Assembly (NCBI RefSeq): GCF_000346615.1
Contig: NZ_ANNU01000042.1
Coordinates: forward strand, 1-51,642
DNA length: 51,642 nucleotides
Direction: 5' to 3'
Source of the DNA: Nafulsella turpanensis ZLM-10
GTDB taxonomy: Bacteria; Bacteroidota; Bacteroidia; Cytophagales; Cyclobacteriaceae
Part shown: one piece after another, positions 1 to 8,475 of the stretch
Position numbering within the stretch: the first letter of the stretch is position 1
Layout of the letters: each line of letters opens with the position of its first letter
Position numbers and translations under genes: made by a program
The notes under the pieces: generated by a model
What the model was told of the DNA's origin: nothing
Seen by the model: the letters and a program-made list of their open reading frames with translations, nothing else
The model's database searches: none

Positions 1-55
1 CCCTGCAGGTATCTCCAGAACAACATCATCCGCTCCAATTACCAACTGCGGTGAG
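1..55 (+). repeat. 55-bp direct repeat, copy 1 (end of an upstream LamG module)
   Basis: These 55 bases are identical to bases 925-979. The offset is 924 bp, exactly 308 codons, so the frame is kept. Both copies encode the same end-of-module segment (PAGISRTTSSAPITNCG). Confidence 0.95.
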
Positions 56-1312
56 CCGGAACAGCCTAACAAAGCACCTGTAGTGAGTGCCGGTGAAGAT
101 AAAAGTCTTACGCTGCCAGAGAACAGCACTTCCTTTACTGCCAGTGCTACCGATGAGGATGGTTCCATCGCCTCTTACCTGTGGAAGCAGCTAAGCGGCC
201 CTTCCGCCACGCTTGCAGGAACCGGTTCGGCCACGCTACAGCTCTCCAACCTCGTGGAGGGAAGCTACAGTTTTAGAGTGACTGTTACTGATAATAAAGG
301 AGCTACCGCTTCAGATGATGTAAGCTTAAGCGTGGTAGCCAGCAGCAACAATGAGCTGTGCCAGTCACTGGTGTTGAATGGCAGCACTGCTGCTTCGCTA
401 AGCAAGAACCTGGTGCTGAGCGGCGACTTTACCATCGAGTACTGGGCCAAATTCTCCGGCAGCATTAGCAATGCCGATGCTCCTGCAGGAGAAGGGGCCA
501 GTCAGTACATCAACTACTACCGAGGACAGGCACGTATCTACAGCAATGGCGCTCCGGGAGGCAGTGACCCTATCATCTCCTCTCATGTAAGCCAGCCGGA
601 TACCTGGACCCACTATGCTTTTGTGAGAGCAGGAAGCCAGATGAAGGTCTATATCAACGGAGTGGAGGATACTAAGGCTAAAACCACCGGACAATGGACA
701 GGAGATTTCACCATCAATAAACTGGGAGATGGTGCAGGCTATATGGCCGGTGAGCTGGATGAGCTCCGCGTGTGGAGACAGGCCAGAAGCAGTACCGCCA
801 TTGCAGAGAACTACAACAGCAGCATTTCTGCTTCCACTTCAGGACTAGCCGCTTATTTCAGTTTTGATGAACAGGATGGGGTGCTGCTGGATATCAGCGG
901 AAACGGCTACGACAGCCAGACACTCCCTGCAGGTATCTCCAGAACAACATCATCCGCTCCAATTACCAACTGCGGTGAGGGAAGCAAGGATGAACAGACG
1001 GCTCCATCGGTTAGGATTGCAGAAAACAGCAGTGCAACAGCAACAGCGTCTGTAACAGTTTATCCGAATACCTTCCGCGATAACATCAATGTTGAAGTAA
1101 AGGATGATACAGGCGGGCAATTAGATATAAGAATTATCGACCTGAGAGGAAGAATTGTATACACAGGCAGCTTTACTCCTACAACAGGCAACTCAGGCAT
1201 TCATGAGATTGATTTATCTGACAGCCAGCTTCGCGAAGGAATGTACCTGCTGGAGGTAGAAAACAGAGCCTCAGGCTTTAAAGAAGTGAAGAAGGTACTG
1301 AAAAGCTGGTAA
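2..1312 (+). CDS. T9SS-secreted modular protein, C-terminal part (PKD-like, LamG, sorting domain)
   Basis: The frame is open at the left edge, so the true start lies outside the window; 436 residues are visible. Residues about 28-112 form a PKD/Ig-like beta domain (GSIASYLWKQLSGP, then SYSFRVTVTDNKG). Residues about 118-300 form a LamG/concanavalin-A-like domain, recognisable by GELDELRVWRQARS and the following YFSFDEQDG. The last 85 residues or so are a type A sorting domain (VYPNTF at its start, then IIDLRGRIVY, and EGMYLLEVE near the end), which in Bacteroidota directs export by the type IX system and attachment to the surface or release. The catalytic or binding part, if any, is upstream. 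The first visible codons repeat exactly at the end of the LamG domain, so an earlier LamG copy ended just before the window. The family call is firm; the substrate is unknown. Confidence 0.88.
   Translation, partial: PAGISRTTSSAPITNCGEPEQPNKAPVVSAGEDKSLTLPENSTSFTASATDEDGSIASYLWKQLSGPSATLAGTGSATLQLSNLVEGSYSFRVTVTDNKGATASDDVSLSVVASSNNELCQSLVLNGSTAASLSKNLVLSGDFTIEYWAKFSGSISNADAPAGEGASQYINYYRGQARIYSNGAPGGSDPIISSHVSQPDTWTHYAFVRAGSQMKVYINGVEDTKAKTTGQWTGDFTINKLGDGAGYMAGELDELRVWRQARSSTAIAENYNSSISASTSGLAAYFSFDEQDGVLLDISGNGYDSQTLPAGISRTTSSAPITNCGEGSKDEQTAPSVRIAENSSATATASVTVYPNTFRDNINVEVKDDTGGQLDIRIIDLRGRIVYTGSFTPTTGNSGIHEIDLSDSQLREGMYLLEVENRASGFKEVKKVLKSW
925..979 (+). repeat. 55-bp direct repeat, copy 2
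   Basis: This is an exact copy of bases 1-55 at the junction between the LamG module and the linker to the sorting domain. After copy 1 the protein continues into a PKD-like domain; after copy 2 it continues into the linker and sorting domain. Confidence 0.95.
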
Positions 1313-1332
1313 CCAGCTGTATAATACAATAG

Positions 1333-1373
1333 AAAACGACTGCTCTGAATAAACCCGGGGCAGTCGTTTTTTA
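1333..1373 (+). terminator. Rho-independent terminator of the secreted protein gene
   Basis: An 11-bp perfect stem (AAAACGACTGC at 1333-1343 with GCAGTCGTTTT at 1360-1370) is followed by T residues, 20 bases after the stop codon. Confidence 0.85.
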
Positions 1374-1421
1374 ATTAATAATGTTTTTTGCCTAAAACTG
1401 GGGAGACTGTAGGAAGGGTCG

Positions 1422-1429
1422 TAAATTTG
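1422..1429 (+). promoter_or_regulatory. Bacteroidota -7 element TAAATTTG next to the CDF start
   Basis: TAAATTTG matches TAnnTTTG and ends five bases before the ATG at 1435. No convincing -33 TTTG lies at the usual distance. If it is used, the transcript would begin at or within a few bases of the start codon. Confidence 0.4.
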
Positions 1430-1434
1430 CAGCA

Positions 1435-2433
1435 ATGTCTGCCAAGGAGAAAGAAAAGAGGAATTACCAGCGCCTGGCTATTGCCACCGGAGCATTTATT
1501 CTGATAGTCAAGTTTTTTACTTACTGGCTTACCGGTTCTAATGCCATTCTTTCAGATGCACTGGAATCCATTATTAATGTTCTGGCCAGTAGTTTTGCTT
1601 TGTACAGCGTGGTGCTGGCTGCCCGGCCGCAGGACGAAAATCACCCTTACGGGCATGGTAAGATAGAGTTTGTATCGGTAGGTCTGGAAGGAACACTTAT
1701 TCTCCTGGCCGGCCTTGCGACCATCGGCAAGGCATTCTACAACTTCTTTCATCCTCAGGAGGTACAGGCCATTGATTTAGGCATCCTGCTTACTGCCTTT
1801 AGTGGTCTGCTTAACTTTGGCCTTGCTCAGTTACTGCTCCGGAAAGGAAAGGAACTTGGTTCTCTTTCTATGGTAGGCGATGGCAGGCACCTGATGACAG
1901 ATGTGTTTTCCAGCATTGGCCTTATTGCAGGCCTTACGGTGCTTTACTTTACCGGTCAGCTCTGGCTGGACAACCTTATTGCCATTGCTTTTGGCTGCTA
2001 TATTATTTACGCTGGTTTTCGCCTGCTCCGCGATTTTATTTCCGGCATTATGGATGAGGCCGATGAACAGCTCATCAGCCGGGTTATCAGCATTTTAAAT
2101 GCAAATCGCCGCCAAAACTGGATGGACATCCACAACCTTCGAATAATTAAATACGGCGATGGACTACATGTCGATTGCCACGCCACCATTCCCTGGTACT
2201 TTACCCTTGAACAGGCTCATCAGGAAGTAACGCTCATTGGCCAGCTGGTAGATAAAAACCTCCCCAACGAGGTAGAGTTTTTCATACATGCCGACCCTTG
2301 CGAGCCGCCTCTTTCCTGCGCCGTTTGTATGAAAGACGACTGCCAGGTTCGACAGCAGCCCTTCAGGAAAAAAGTTGAATGGAAGCTACACAATGTGCTA
2401 CCGAACAAAAAGCACAATATTCATACCTCCTGA
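1435..2433 (+). CDS. Cation diffusion facilitator (CDF) family transporter
   Basis: A 332-residue inner-membrane divalent metal/proton antiporter of the CDF family, expected to export Zn, Fe or Mn. There are about six membrane segments. The metal-site motifs are SDALES in the second segment (D41) and GDGRHLMTD in the fifth (HxxxD), with the family signature HPYGHGKIEF in the loop between segments 2 and 3. The cytoplasmic ferredoxin-like tail is present (GLHVDCHATIPW). Its last part carries a cysteine cluster (DPCEPP, CAVCMKDDC) that could be an extra metal-binding site; this is inference. In the second segment the common H and D of DAxHSxxD are E44 and N48, so metal choice cannot be read directly. 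The gene is convergent with, and only one base from, the minus-strand gene ending at 2435. Confidence 0.9.
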   Translation: MSAKEKEKRNYQRLAIATGAFILIVKFFTYWLTGSNAILSDALESIINVLASSFALYSVVLAARPQDENHPYGHGKIEFVSVGLEGTLILLAGLATIGKAFYNFFHPQEVQAIDLGILLTAFSGLLNFGLAQLLLRKGKELGSLSMVGDGRHLMTDVFSSIGLIAGLTVLYFTGQLWLDNLIAIAFGCYIIYAGFRLLRDFISGIMDEADEQLISRVISILNANRRQNWMDIHNLRIIKYGDGLHVDCHATIPWYFTLEQAHQEVTLIGQLVDKNLPNEVEFFIHADPCEPPLSCAVCMKDDCQVRQQPFRKKVEWKLHNVLPNKKHNIHTS

Positions 2434-2434
2434 G

Positions 2435-2785
2435 CTAAAGCCCCATGTGCTTCCGAAGCAGGCGAAGCTGCAGGCGGGCTACCTCCGGAAAAACCGGATC
2501 GCAGTTAAGCATTACCAGGCAGTAGCCCAGCTTTGAGAGCTTCCAGTCTTTAACAATTTCATTTTTCCGGCAGCGGTACACTGCTTTAAAATGATGATCG
2601 AGCGAGAGTTGCTGACTCCGACACACACTCATGGCTCGTCGTACAGCTTCGCTAAGCTGGCTGTTCATGCTAAAGCCGAGTTCCTTCTGTATTTCACTTG
2701 CATAAAACTGTAAATGGCGTTCGCTTACCCCTCTGCGAAACTCCTCAAAAAAAGGACTTACTAATTCATCAATATGTATTAGCAT
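2435..2785 (-). CDS. DinD/BRO-N-like small protein coupled to an Hsp40 gene
   Basis: A 116-residue protein. From memory its core resembles the N-terminal BRO/KilA-N-related domain of Din[14 protein letters not shown], then [11 protein letters not shown], then [15 protein letters not shown] and [11 protein letters not shown] correspond in order to the DinD stretches around SARQLGKLLGYS, DDHF, LSRYACYLVVQN and DPAKPV. The C-terminal half of DinD is absent. It overlaps the end of the upstream J-protein gene by 17 bases, so the two are cotranscribed and probably translationally coupled. In CbpA operons this position is usually taken by the modulator CbpM, but no CbpM-like sequence is apparent here. 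A role as partner or modulator of the Hsp40 is inferred from context only. Confidence 0.7.
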   Translation of the reverse strand: MLIHIDELVSPFFEEFRRGVSERHLQFYASEIQKELGFSMNSQLSEAVRRAMSVCRSQQLSLDHHFKAVYRCRKNEIVKDWKLSKLGYCLVMLNCDPVFPEVARLQLRLLRKHMGL

Positions 2786-3740
2786 ATTTATTCTCTTTTA
2801 AAGTCTTCAATTGTCTGAACAGTTCCTTTTCCTCTGCCGACAGCCGTTGCGGCAGCACCACTTTTACCTGCACATACATATCGCCAAACAAATCTTCTTT
2901 GCCATAGACAGGCATTCCCTTTCCCTTAAGCCGAAGCACTTTATCGTTCTGGGTGTAGGGAGGCAGCGTTAATTGAACGGGTTTGGAAAGCGTAGGCACT
3001 GTTATTTTTCCTCCCAATACTGCCGTATACAAATCTACCTCCACGGTAGCGCGAATATCATTTCCTTCCCGCGTCCATTGCGGGTGTGGCAGTACGTGAA
3101 TGGTTAGGTACAGGTCGCCGGCAGATCCTCCCTGAGGAGCAGGCGCCCCTTTACCTTTCAGCTTTAAGCTTTGACCATCCTCGATACCTGGTTTTAATTT
3201 TATCCGTAGTTGCTGTCCGTTTACCGTAAACTGGCGGGTAGCACCCCTGTAAGCCTCCTCTAAGCTGATCTCCAGACTGGCCTGGTAATCCTGCCCTTTA
3301 AAACGGCCGGACCGGCCAGCACGGCCAGTTGCACCAAACCCACCGCCGAACATATTCTGGAAAAAGCTCGAGAAGCTACCTCCTGCTGTACCTGCCTCAT
3401 CAAAAAAGTCTCCGAAATTTCCATCAAACCCATAACCGCTTTGACTGGCACCTCCATACTGGCGGGAATACTGCGACCAGTCAAAGCCTGCCGGATCGCC
3501 TCCAGCCTGGCGGTACTGGTTCCAGTTCGCTCCCATCTGATCATACTGCTTCCTCTTCTCCGGATTACTCAGCACATTGTAAGCCTCACTCACTTCTTTA
3601 AACTTATCTTCGGCAGCTTTATCCCCCTTATTTTTATCAGGATGATACTTTACCGCCAGCTTCCGGTATGCTTTTTTTATCTCATCTGCGGAAGCCGTTT
3701 TACTCACGCCTAATATCTTATAATAATCTTTATAGTCCAT
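2769..3740 (-). CDS. cbpA: CbpA-type J-domain co-chaperone (Hsp40 class II)
   Basis: A 323-residue Hsp40. Residues 1-70 are a J domain with the HPD tripeptide at 33-35 (KYHPDKN), which stimulates Hsp70 ATPase. A Gly/Phe-rich linker follows (about 75-150). The two beta domains of DnaJ_C follow directly ([47 protein letters not shown]). There is no cysteine-rich zinc domain, which makes it CbpA-like rather than DnaJ. It is a second Hsp40 beside the dnaJ at 32256-33380. The start ATG at 3740 begins the canonical [12 protein letters not shown]. The downstream small gene overlaps its stop. It faces the sensor kinase gene across a 580-bp spacer. Confidence 0.9.
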   Translation of the reverse strand: MDYKDYYKILGVSKTASADEIKKAYRKLAVKYHPDKNKGDKAAEDKFKEVSEAYNVLSNPEKRKQYDQMGANWNQYRQAGGDPAGFDWSQYSRQYGGASQSGYGFDGNFGDFFDEAGTAGGSFSSFFQNMFGGGFGATGRAGRSGRFKGQDYQASLEISLEEAYRGATRQFTVNGQQLRIKLKPGIEDGQSLKLKGKGAPAPQGGSAGDLYLTIHVLPHPQWTREGNDIRATVEVDLYTAVLGGKITVPTLSKPVQLTLPPYTQNDKVLRLKGKGMPVYGKEDLFGDMYVQVKVVLPQRLSAEEKELFRQLKTLKENKYANTY

Positions 3741-4320
3741 AGACTAACTCTTTTAGTCAGTTGGTTAATTTTCTCCAGTAGTTATAAATAAAATTGCATG
3801 TTCATTCTACTTCAGTGCTTTTTCGGTTCCACCCTTATGAAGCAATAAATTAATGCAGTTGGTGGTAAACCTTTAAGCGATAGGAAGAGCCCTTTATTTC
3901 CCTTCCCTTGATTATCCTGCCCGAGCTCTTCTTATTAAAACGAAGCTATAACAATTTGCGTTTCTGCTTCCTCCACAAAAAATTTAAAAGGCAATATGTT
4001 TCTTTTACGAGGTTCTTCGCCTAATCAACTGCTGATCACTTACTTATTTCAACAATAATGTTCTATAATTATATGGTCTTTCTTATATTTGCACGTCTGT
4101 AAGGTACCTACCATTTAAGTTATTAATTCTTTAAATGATTTAACTCCTTACATAAACTGAGGCAAAATTCTCAGCTTCGCTTTTATTTGATTATACTTTC
4201 ACCGGCTTCTATGGGTTCTTTTTCAAAAAAATTACCTGATTTTATTCTGTTGCGCTGTTATAAAATGCAGTAAAATGATATTTTTAGAAAATAGCCATTG
4301 AAAGGACTTGTAAAAAGTGT
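3741..4320. other. 580-bp AT-rich divergent intergenic region
   Basis: No credible coding frame is seen on either strand. The one recognisable element is TATATTTG at 4084-4091, which matches the plus-strand -7 consensus TAnnTTTG. It would give the sensor kinase mRNA a leader of about 220 bases. No clear -33 partner, terminator or known riboswitch was recognised. The minus-strand promoter of the Hsp40 gene must also lie here but was not identified. Confidence 0.5.
4084..4091 (+). promoter_or_regulatory. Possible -7 element (TATATTTG) for the sensor kinase
   Basis: This matches TAnnTTTG in the long spacer before the kinase. A -33 TTTG at 19-21 bases upstream is not obvious, so the call is weak. 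Confidence 0.35.
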
Positions 4321-7300
4321 ATGAATTTTAAAGGAATAGAAGTTAGTAGAGGTCACTTATGCAGACAGTATAGCTCCAGATTATTCTTGGTCTTAAGCCT
4401 GTTCCTGCTTGTCTGGCACCAGGCTTCTGCACAGCAGACAGGAAAACTTAAAACTTACCATTCCCATTCCTATTATGAGGAAGATGGCCTTGCCTCCAAT
4501 ATGGTTTATGAAATGGAGCAGGCAGCCGACGGGCTTATGTGGTTTGCTACTCAAAAAGGCATTTCCACCTTCGACGGCTTACGGTGGAACACTATTAATA
4601 ATGACAGTGTTCTCACTGCCCCTAATGAGGATCGAAACTGTTTAATTGCCCTCTCAAATGGAGAAATGGTTTTGGGGGCCACTCACCCTCATGGAATCAG
4701 CTTTACCCATTTCGATGAAGATACCCTGTATGAGATTATTACACCCAATGTCCATCCGGAAAGTTCAAAGTTAAAACACATTCTTATTGCAATCTCTGAG
4801 TACAAGCCAGGTAAATTCTTGCTTTCTTTTACCTTAGACAATAGCCTCCATTTTTATTTATCTGAGCAGAAGAAATGGGAAAGCTTTGAACTTCCCGCTT
4901 CTCTTAACTGGGAGAGCGTTACTGACCTCCATTTCTTCGAGACTTACCTGTACTTACTAACTGAAAACGGTATCCATCGCTTCAATCTTCTGACCCAACA
5001 GTTTGAAGAATCAATTTTTCCTCAGCTCCAGGGCTTACACCTTCTCACTGCCTGTAGTGCACCCAATGGAGGGGCCATGTATATCCTGGGGGATAATTTT
5101 GTTGGTGAAATAAAAGATGGGAATTATAACCCCCTCATAAAATCAATTTACACTAAAAGGCCTAACTTTTTCCAGTACCACAATATTATAGCAGATAGCT
5201 ACGGGCGCCTCTTCTTTCACCATAATGCCGCATTATTTAAATATAATATCAATACTGCCAGCCTGGAGCCCATAAAAATAGATCATGCCAGTTCAGATGC
5301 TATTCCAACCGATATTCTGCAAGATCAGGAAGGAAATTTATGGTTTGCGACCCTCAGAGGTTTAAATAAAATTAACAGTTTCCGTTTTCACTCGCTTAAT
5401 AAGGCAAGTGGGCTGATTGCAAATGAAATCAGTACAATACAGCGCATCGGTGAAAATGCTATTCTGTTAGCTGGAAACAACGGGTACAGTATTTTAAAGA
5501 ATGATTCCATACAAAACTTTTCTGAGCCTGTTGAGAATTACAATGTTTCTCTTAACAGAATTTTAGATGCAACTACAGGTTCCGATGGCAAAACCTACCT
5601 TGCAGCTAACAGCCGTGGCCTTGGAATACTTTCTCCAGATTTATCCCTGCAATGGTACTCTCTCCCTGTTGATGAACTGGTCAATACCGTTACCTTTCAC
5701 AACGACAGCCTGCTGGTTGGAACCAACAGCGGAAATATTTTTCACTTCCATAAAGGAAAGTTCCTCCCCTTTTGGTTTCAAAGGGAATTTTACATTCGGA
5801 AAATCTTTACTGAGGATAAAAAGCTGATTATACTAACCAATTTCGGATATTATAGTAAATCCGGGAAAATGATTAAGCATATTCGGCACATGAACAAACC
5901 GCTCGAAAACATATACAGCTATATTAGGTGGAAAGAAAAAATCTATTTAGGCACCCGCGGCGGACTGGCAGAGCTCAGGAATGACAGCATCATAAAAGTA
6001 ACCGAGCCCGGCATGGAAATAGAAAGACCTGTTTATGCCCTACTCGAGGATACGGAGGGACGCCTATGGGCCGGCACGGATAAAGGGGTGTATGTTTATG
6101 AGCAAGAAAAAGAGAGCTTCGTTAACTATAATTTACACCACGGCCTCTCCGGTAAAGAAGTAAACCGTAATGCATTTGAGCTCATGCCCGATGGCAAAAT
6201 ATGGATTGGCACTGACCAAGGTGTTTCTGTTTATAACAGCTCTGATGATATTGAGCAGAAATTAGCACCAAAAATTCGCCTGACCAATCTGTTGATTCCA
6301 AATGAAGAACCGCTTTCTCCCAACAGGGAACTGGAATTAAGCCATCACCAGAATACGCTGGAAGTAACTTTCCAGGCAATCAGCTTTTCCAACCCCACCG
6401 ATCTCCAGTTCCGCTACAGGCTCGAAGGCCTTGAGGATAACTGGATATATTCTGATAACCACCTCCTGAACCAGGTGCGGTATCCGGATTTAGCAGCAGG
6501 AGAATACCGCTTTGTAGTGCAGGCAGGTTTGGGAAATAACCAGTGGAGCAAGCCCGCACGGTCTGCTATTATTAGTGTTCTCCCTCCTTTCTATGCCACC
6601 CCCTGGTTCTTATTGATTTCTTTAGCCGCCATTTCTTCCATTGGGTACCTAGCTCATGCCATGCAAACCCATAGGAGAAATGAGCAGAAATTAAAGGAAG
6701 CCATTGAGCAAAAGAAAAATGAGGTGGAAAAATCGGAGAAGCGATTCAGAGCAGTATGGAATGCGACTGATACCGGCATTGCGCTGGTTGACCAGGAAGG
6801 GAAAATATTAATGGCAAACCCTTCTTTATGTTCCCTCCTCCGTACCGAAGCGAGCGCTGCCTGTGGCAGGCCTATTTTCCACCTCATGCCTACCGCCTTA
6901 TTAAAAAAAGAAAACCTCCAGAAGCTTTATACAGAAAAGACTGTTTGCAAAAGGGATATCAGCATCAATCTTCACAGGCAAACGCACTTTCTCCTGGTTA
7001 CCATTTCTTTTATAGACCACCTGATTCAGGGAGAGTCACTCATGATTATTGGCTGCAAGGATATAACCAGCCAGCGAATGGCTGAATCCAAAAACATACG
7101 CCTTAATGAGAAGCTTTTGCAGCAGAACACCTCACTTATCAAGAAGGAAGAAGAGCTGGCAAATTATAACCATGAGCTCCTCCAGCAAAGAGAAGAGCTG
7201 GAGCAGGCGTTAAAAGCCGTAGAAGAAAGGAATTATGAACTCGACCAGTTCGTCTATAAGACTTCCCATGATTTGCGGGCACCTATTGCCTCGGCCCTTG

Positions 7301-7959
7301 GTTTGCTCAACCTTATTGAAATGGAGAGCGATCAGCAGCGGCTACCTGAATACCTGAAAATGATTGGCAATGCCCTTGAAAAGCAGGATGGATTTATAAA
7401 AGCGATGCTTAGTTTTTCCAGATCAACCCGCTCAAAAAACCTGGCAGAAGGAGTCGATTTTAAGGAACTTACTGATAAAATTTTCAGTGACCTGCAGCAC
7501 CTGAATGGATTTGACGCCATAGACAGGCAGGTAAATATTGAAGCAGGAACTACAGCATTTCACTCCGACAACACCAAGCTTTATATTATTCTGGCAAATG
7601 TGATTTCCAATAGTATCAAATACCGCGACCCATCCAAAAAAAGTTATCTTCAGATATCGGTTAGCATCAATAAAGCCGGAGCCGAATTGGTAGTGCAGGA
7701 TAACGGGATTGGAATTGCCAAAGAACATATCAATCATGTTTTTGATATGTTCTATCGGGCCACAGATCTGTCTGACGGTTCAGGCCTTGGCTTATATATT
7801 GTTAAACAGACTGTAAGTAAATTGCGGGGGCACATTAGTATTACCGCCAGCAGGGGTGAAGGAACCACTGTAAGTATTTTTGTTCCCTGCCAGCAAATCA
7901 TGAGCCCGGACCCAGAACCGGCTTCTGTCGCTGCTAATGGCCGGGTTCAATCGGCATAA
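4321..7959 (+). CDS. Two-component regulator propeller sensor histidine kinase with PAS domain
   Basis: A 1212-residue membrane sensor kinase. A signal anchor lies at about 20-38 (ending ASAQQ). The periplasmic part is a set of Reg_prop propeller repeats (GLMWFATQKGISTFDG, GNLWFATLRGLNKI, GRLWAGTDKGVYVY, GKIWIGTDQGVSVY) closed by a Y_Y_Y domain (FRYRLEGLEDNW, then AGEYRFVVQA). A membrane helix at about 760-780 is followed by a coiled coil, a PAS domain (about 805-920), a second coiled coil, and the kinase core. In the core, His983 lies in TSHDLRAP, the N box is NVISNSIK (from N1093), and the G boxes are DNGIGIA (D1127) and GSGLGLY. There is no receiver domain and no AraC-type output domain, unlike classical hybrid systems of this class, so it must signal to a separate regulator. 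No response regulator lies nearby. The ligand is unknown, although carbohydrates are frequent for this fold. Confidence 0.9.
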   Translation: MNFKGIEVSRGHLCRQYSSRLFLVLSLFLLVWHQASAQQTGKLKTYHSHSYYEEDGLASNMVYEMEQAADGLMWFATQKGISTFDGLRWNTINNDSVLTAPNEDRNCLIALSNGEMVLGATHPHGISFTHFDEDTLYEIITPNVHPESSKLKHILIAISEYKPGKFLLSFTLDNSLHFYLSEQKKWESFELPASLNWESVTDLHFFETYLYLLTENGIHRFNLLTQQFEESIFPQLQGLHLLTACSAPNGGAMYILGDNFVGEIKDGNYNPLIKSIYTKRPNFFQYHNIIADSYGRLFFHHNAALFKYNINTASLEPIKIDHASSDAIPTDILQDQEGNLWFATLRGLNKINSFRFHSLNKASGLIANEISTIQRIGENAILLAGNNGYSILKNDSIQNFSEPVENYNVSLNRILDATTGSDGKTYLAANSRGLGILSPDLSLQWYSLPVDELVNTVTFHNDSLLVGTNSGNIFHFHKGKFLPFWFQREFYIRKIFTEDKKLIILTNFGYYSKSGKMIKHIRHMNKPLENIYSYIRWKEKIYLGTRGGLAELRNDSIIKVTEPGMEIERPVYALLEDTEGRLWAGTDKGVYVYEQEKESFVNYNLHHGLSGKEVNRNAFELMPDGKIWIGTDQGVSVYNSSDDIEQKLAPKIRLTNLLIPNEEPLSPNRELELSHHQNTLEVTFQAISFSNPTDLQFRYRLEGLEDNWIYSDNHLLNQVRYPDLAAGEYRFVVQAGLGNNQWSKPARSAIISVLPPFYATPWFLLISLAAISSIGYLAHAMQTHRRNEQKLKEAIEQKKNEVEKSEKRFRAVWNATDTGIALVDQEGKILMANPSLCSLLRTEASAACGRPIFHLMPTALLKKENLQKLYTEKTVCKRDISINLHRQTHFLLVTISFIDHLIQGESLMIIGCKDITSQRMAESKNIRLNEKLLQQNTSLIKKEEELANYNHELLQQREELEQALKAVEERNYELDQFVYKTSHDLRAPIASALGLLNLIEMESDQQRLPEYLKMIGNALEKQDGFIKAMLSFSRSTRSKNLAEGVDFKELTDKIFSDLQHLNGFDAIDRQVNIEAGTTAFHSDNTKLYIILANVISNSIKYRDPSKKSYLQISVSINKAGAELVVQDNGIGIAKEHINHVFDMFYRATDLSDGSGLGLYIVKQTVSKLRGHISITASRGEGTTVSIFVPCQQIMSPDPEPASVAANGRVQSA

Positions 7960-8182
7960 GCTATCCGTAACCATCCTCAGCAGAGTCACCTCCTACTATT
8001 CATTTTCCAGCCAGAGAACCTTTACTGCTTATACATGGCCTGGCATTTCCCACCTGTTCCGGTAGTCGGTACCTTCATGGCAGCCTTCGAAACACAGCAA
8101 AGCAGAAGCAGCCTTTCACTATTAAACTAAAATCAGGCACCGGTTCGACCAAAGCAATAGTCCGGCCTTTTTTACCTCTTCA

Positions 8183-8332
8183 TTATTTCTCCCTCCTGCC
8201 ATCACTGGTAGGTTTTGCCTGTGGATCTTTTCGCTGAGGCGGAACCGGAGTTTCAGGCTTTTTACTTTCCTTATCCTTATCTGGCTGCTGCTGTATATTT
8301 TCTCTCCGGTCGTTTTTATCATTTGTCTCCAT
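8183..8332 (-). CDS. Small hydrophilic protein, 49 residues
   Basis: A short minus-strand frame from ATG at 8332 to TAA at 8183. The product begins METNDKNDRRENIQ and contains a Lys/Asp/Pro/Gln-rich stretch (PDKDKESKKPETPVPPQ), ending SDGRREK. It is highly charged, with no hydrophobic segment and no cysteines, and is probably disordered. The balanced composition and lack of rare codons make it more gene-like than the overlapping 66-residue frame at 8122-8322. It sits alone between the sensor kinase and the FemAB-like gene, with no obvious ribosome-binding site. I do not recognise a family, and no function can be assigned. Confidence 0.5.
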   Translation of the reverse strand: METNDKNDRRENIQQQPDKDKESKKPETPVPPQRKDPQAKPTSDGRREK

Positions 8333-8475
8333 ACTCATCTGGTTTAGCTATAAACTATCTACCCAACTACCTGACAAACTGATTGTTAAAAGGAAAGGAA
8401 AATTTGTTACCCCGCAATGTTGGTAGCCAGTCCCCGGGAAGCCCGACACAGCTGTTTTCACTCATCAGGCGGCTA

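Noticed and set aside
8122-8322. 66-residue minus-strand frame
   Set aside because: It overlaps the more gene-like 49-residue frame at 8183-8332 and has an unbalanced, basic composition typical of a shadow frame.
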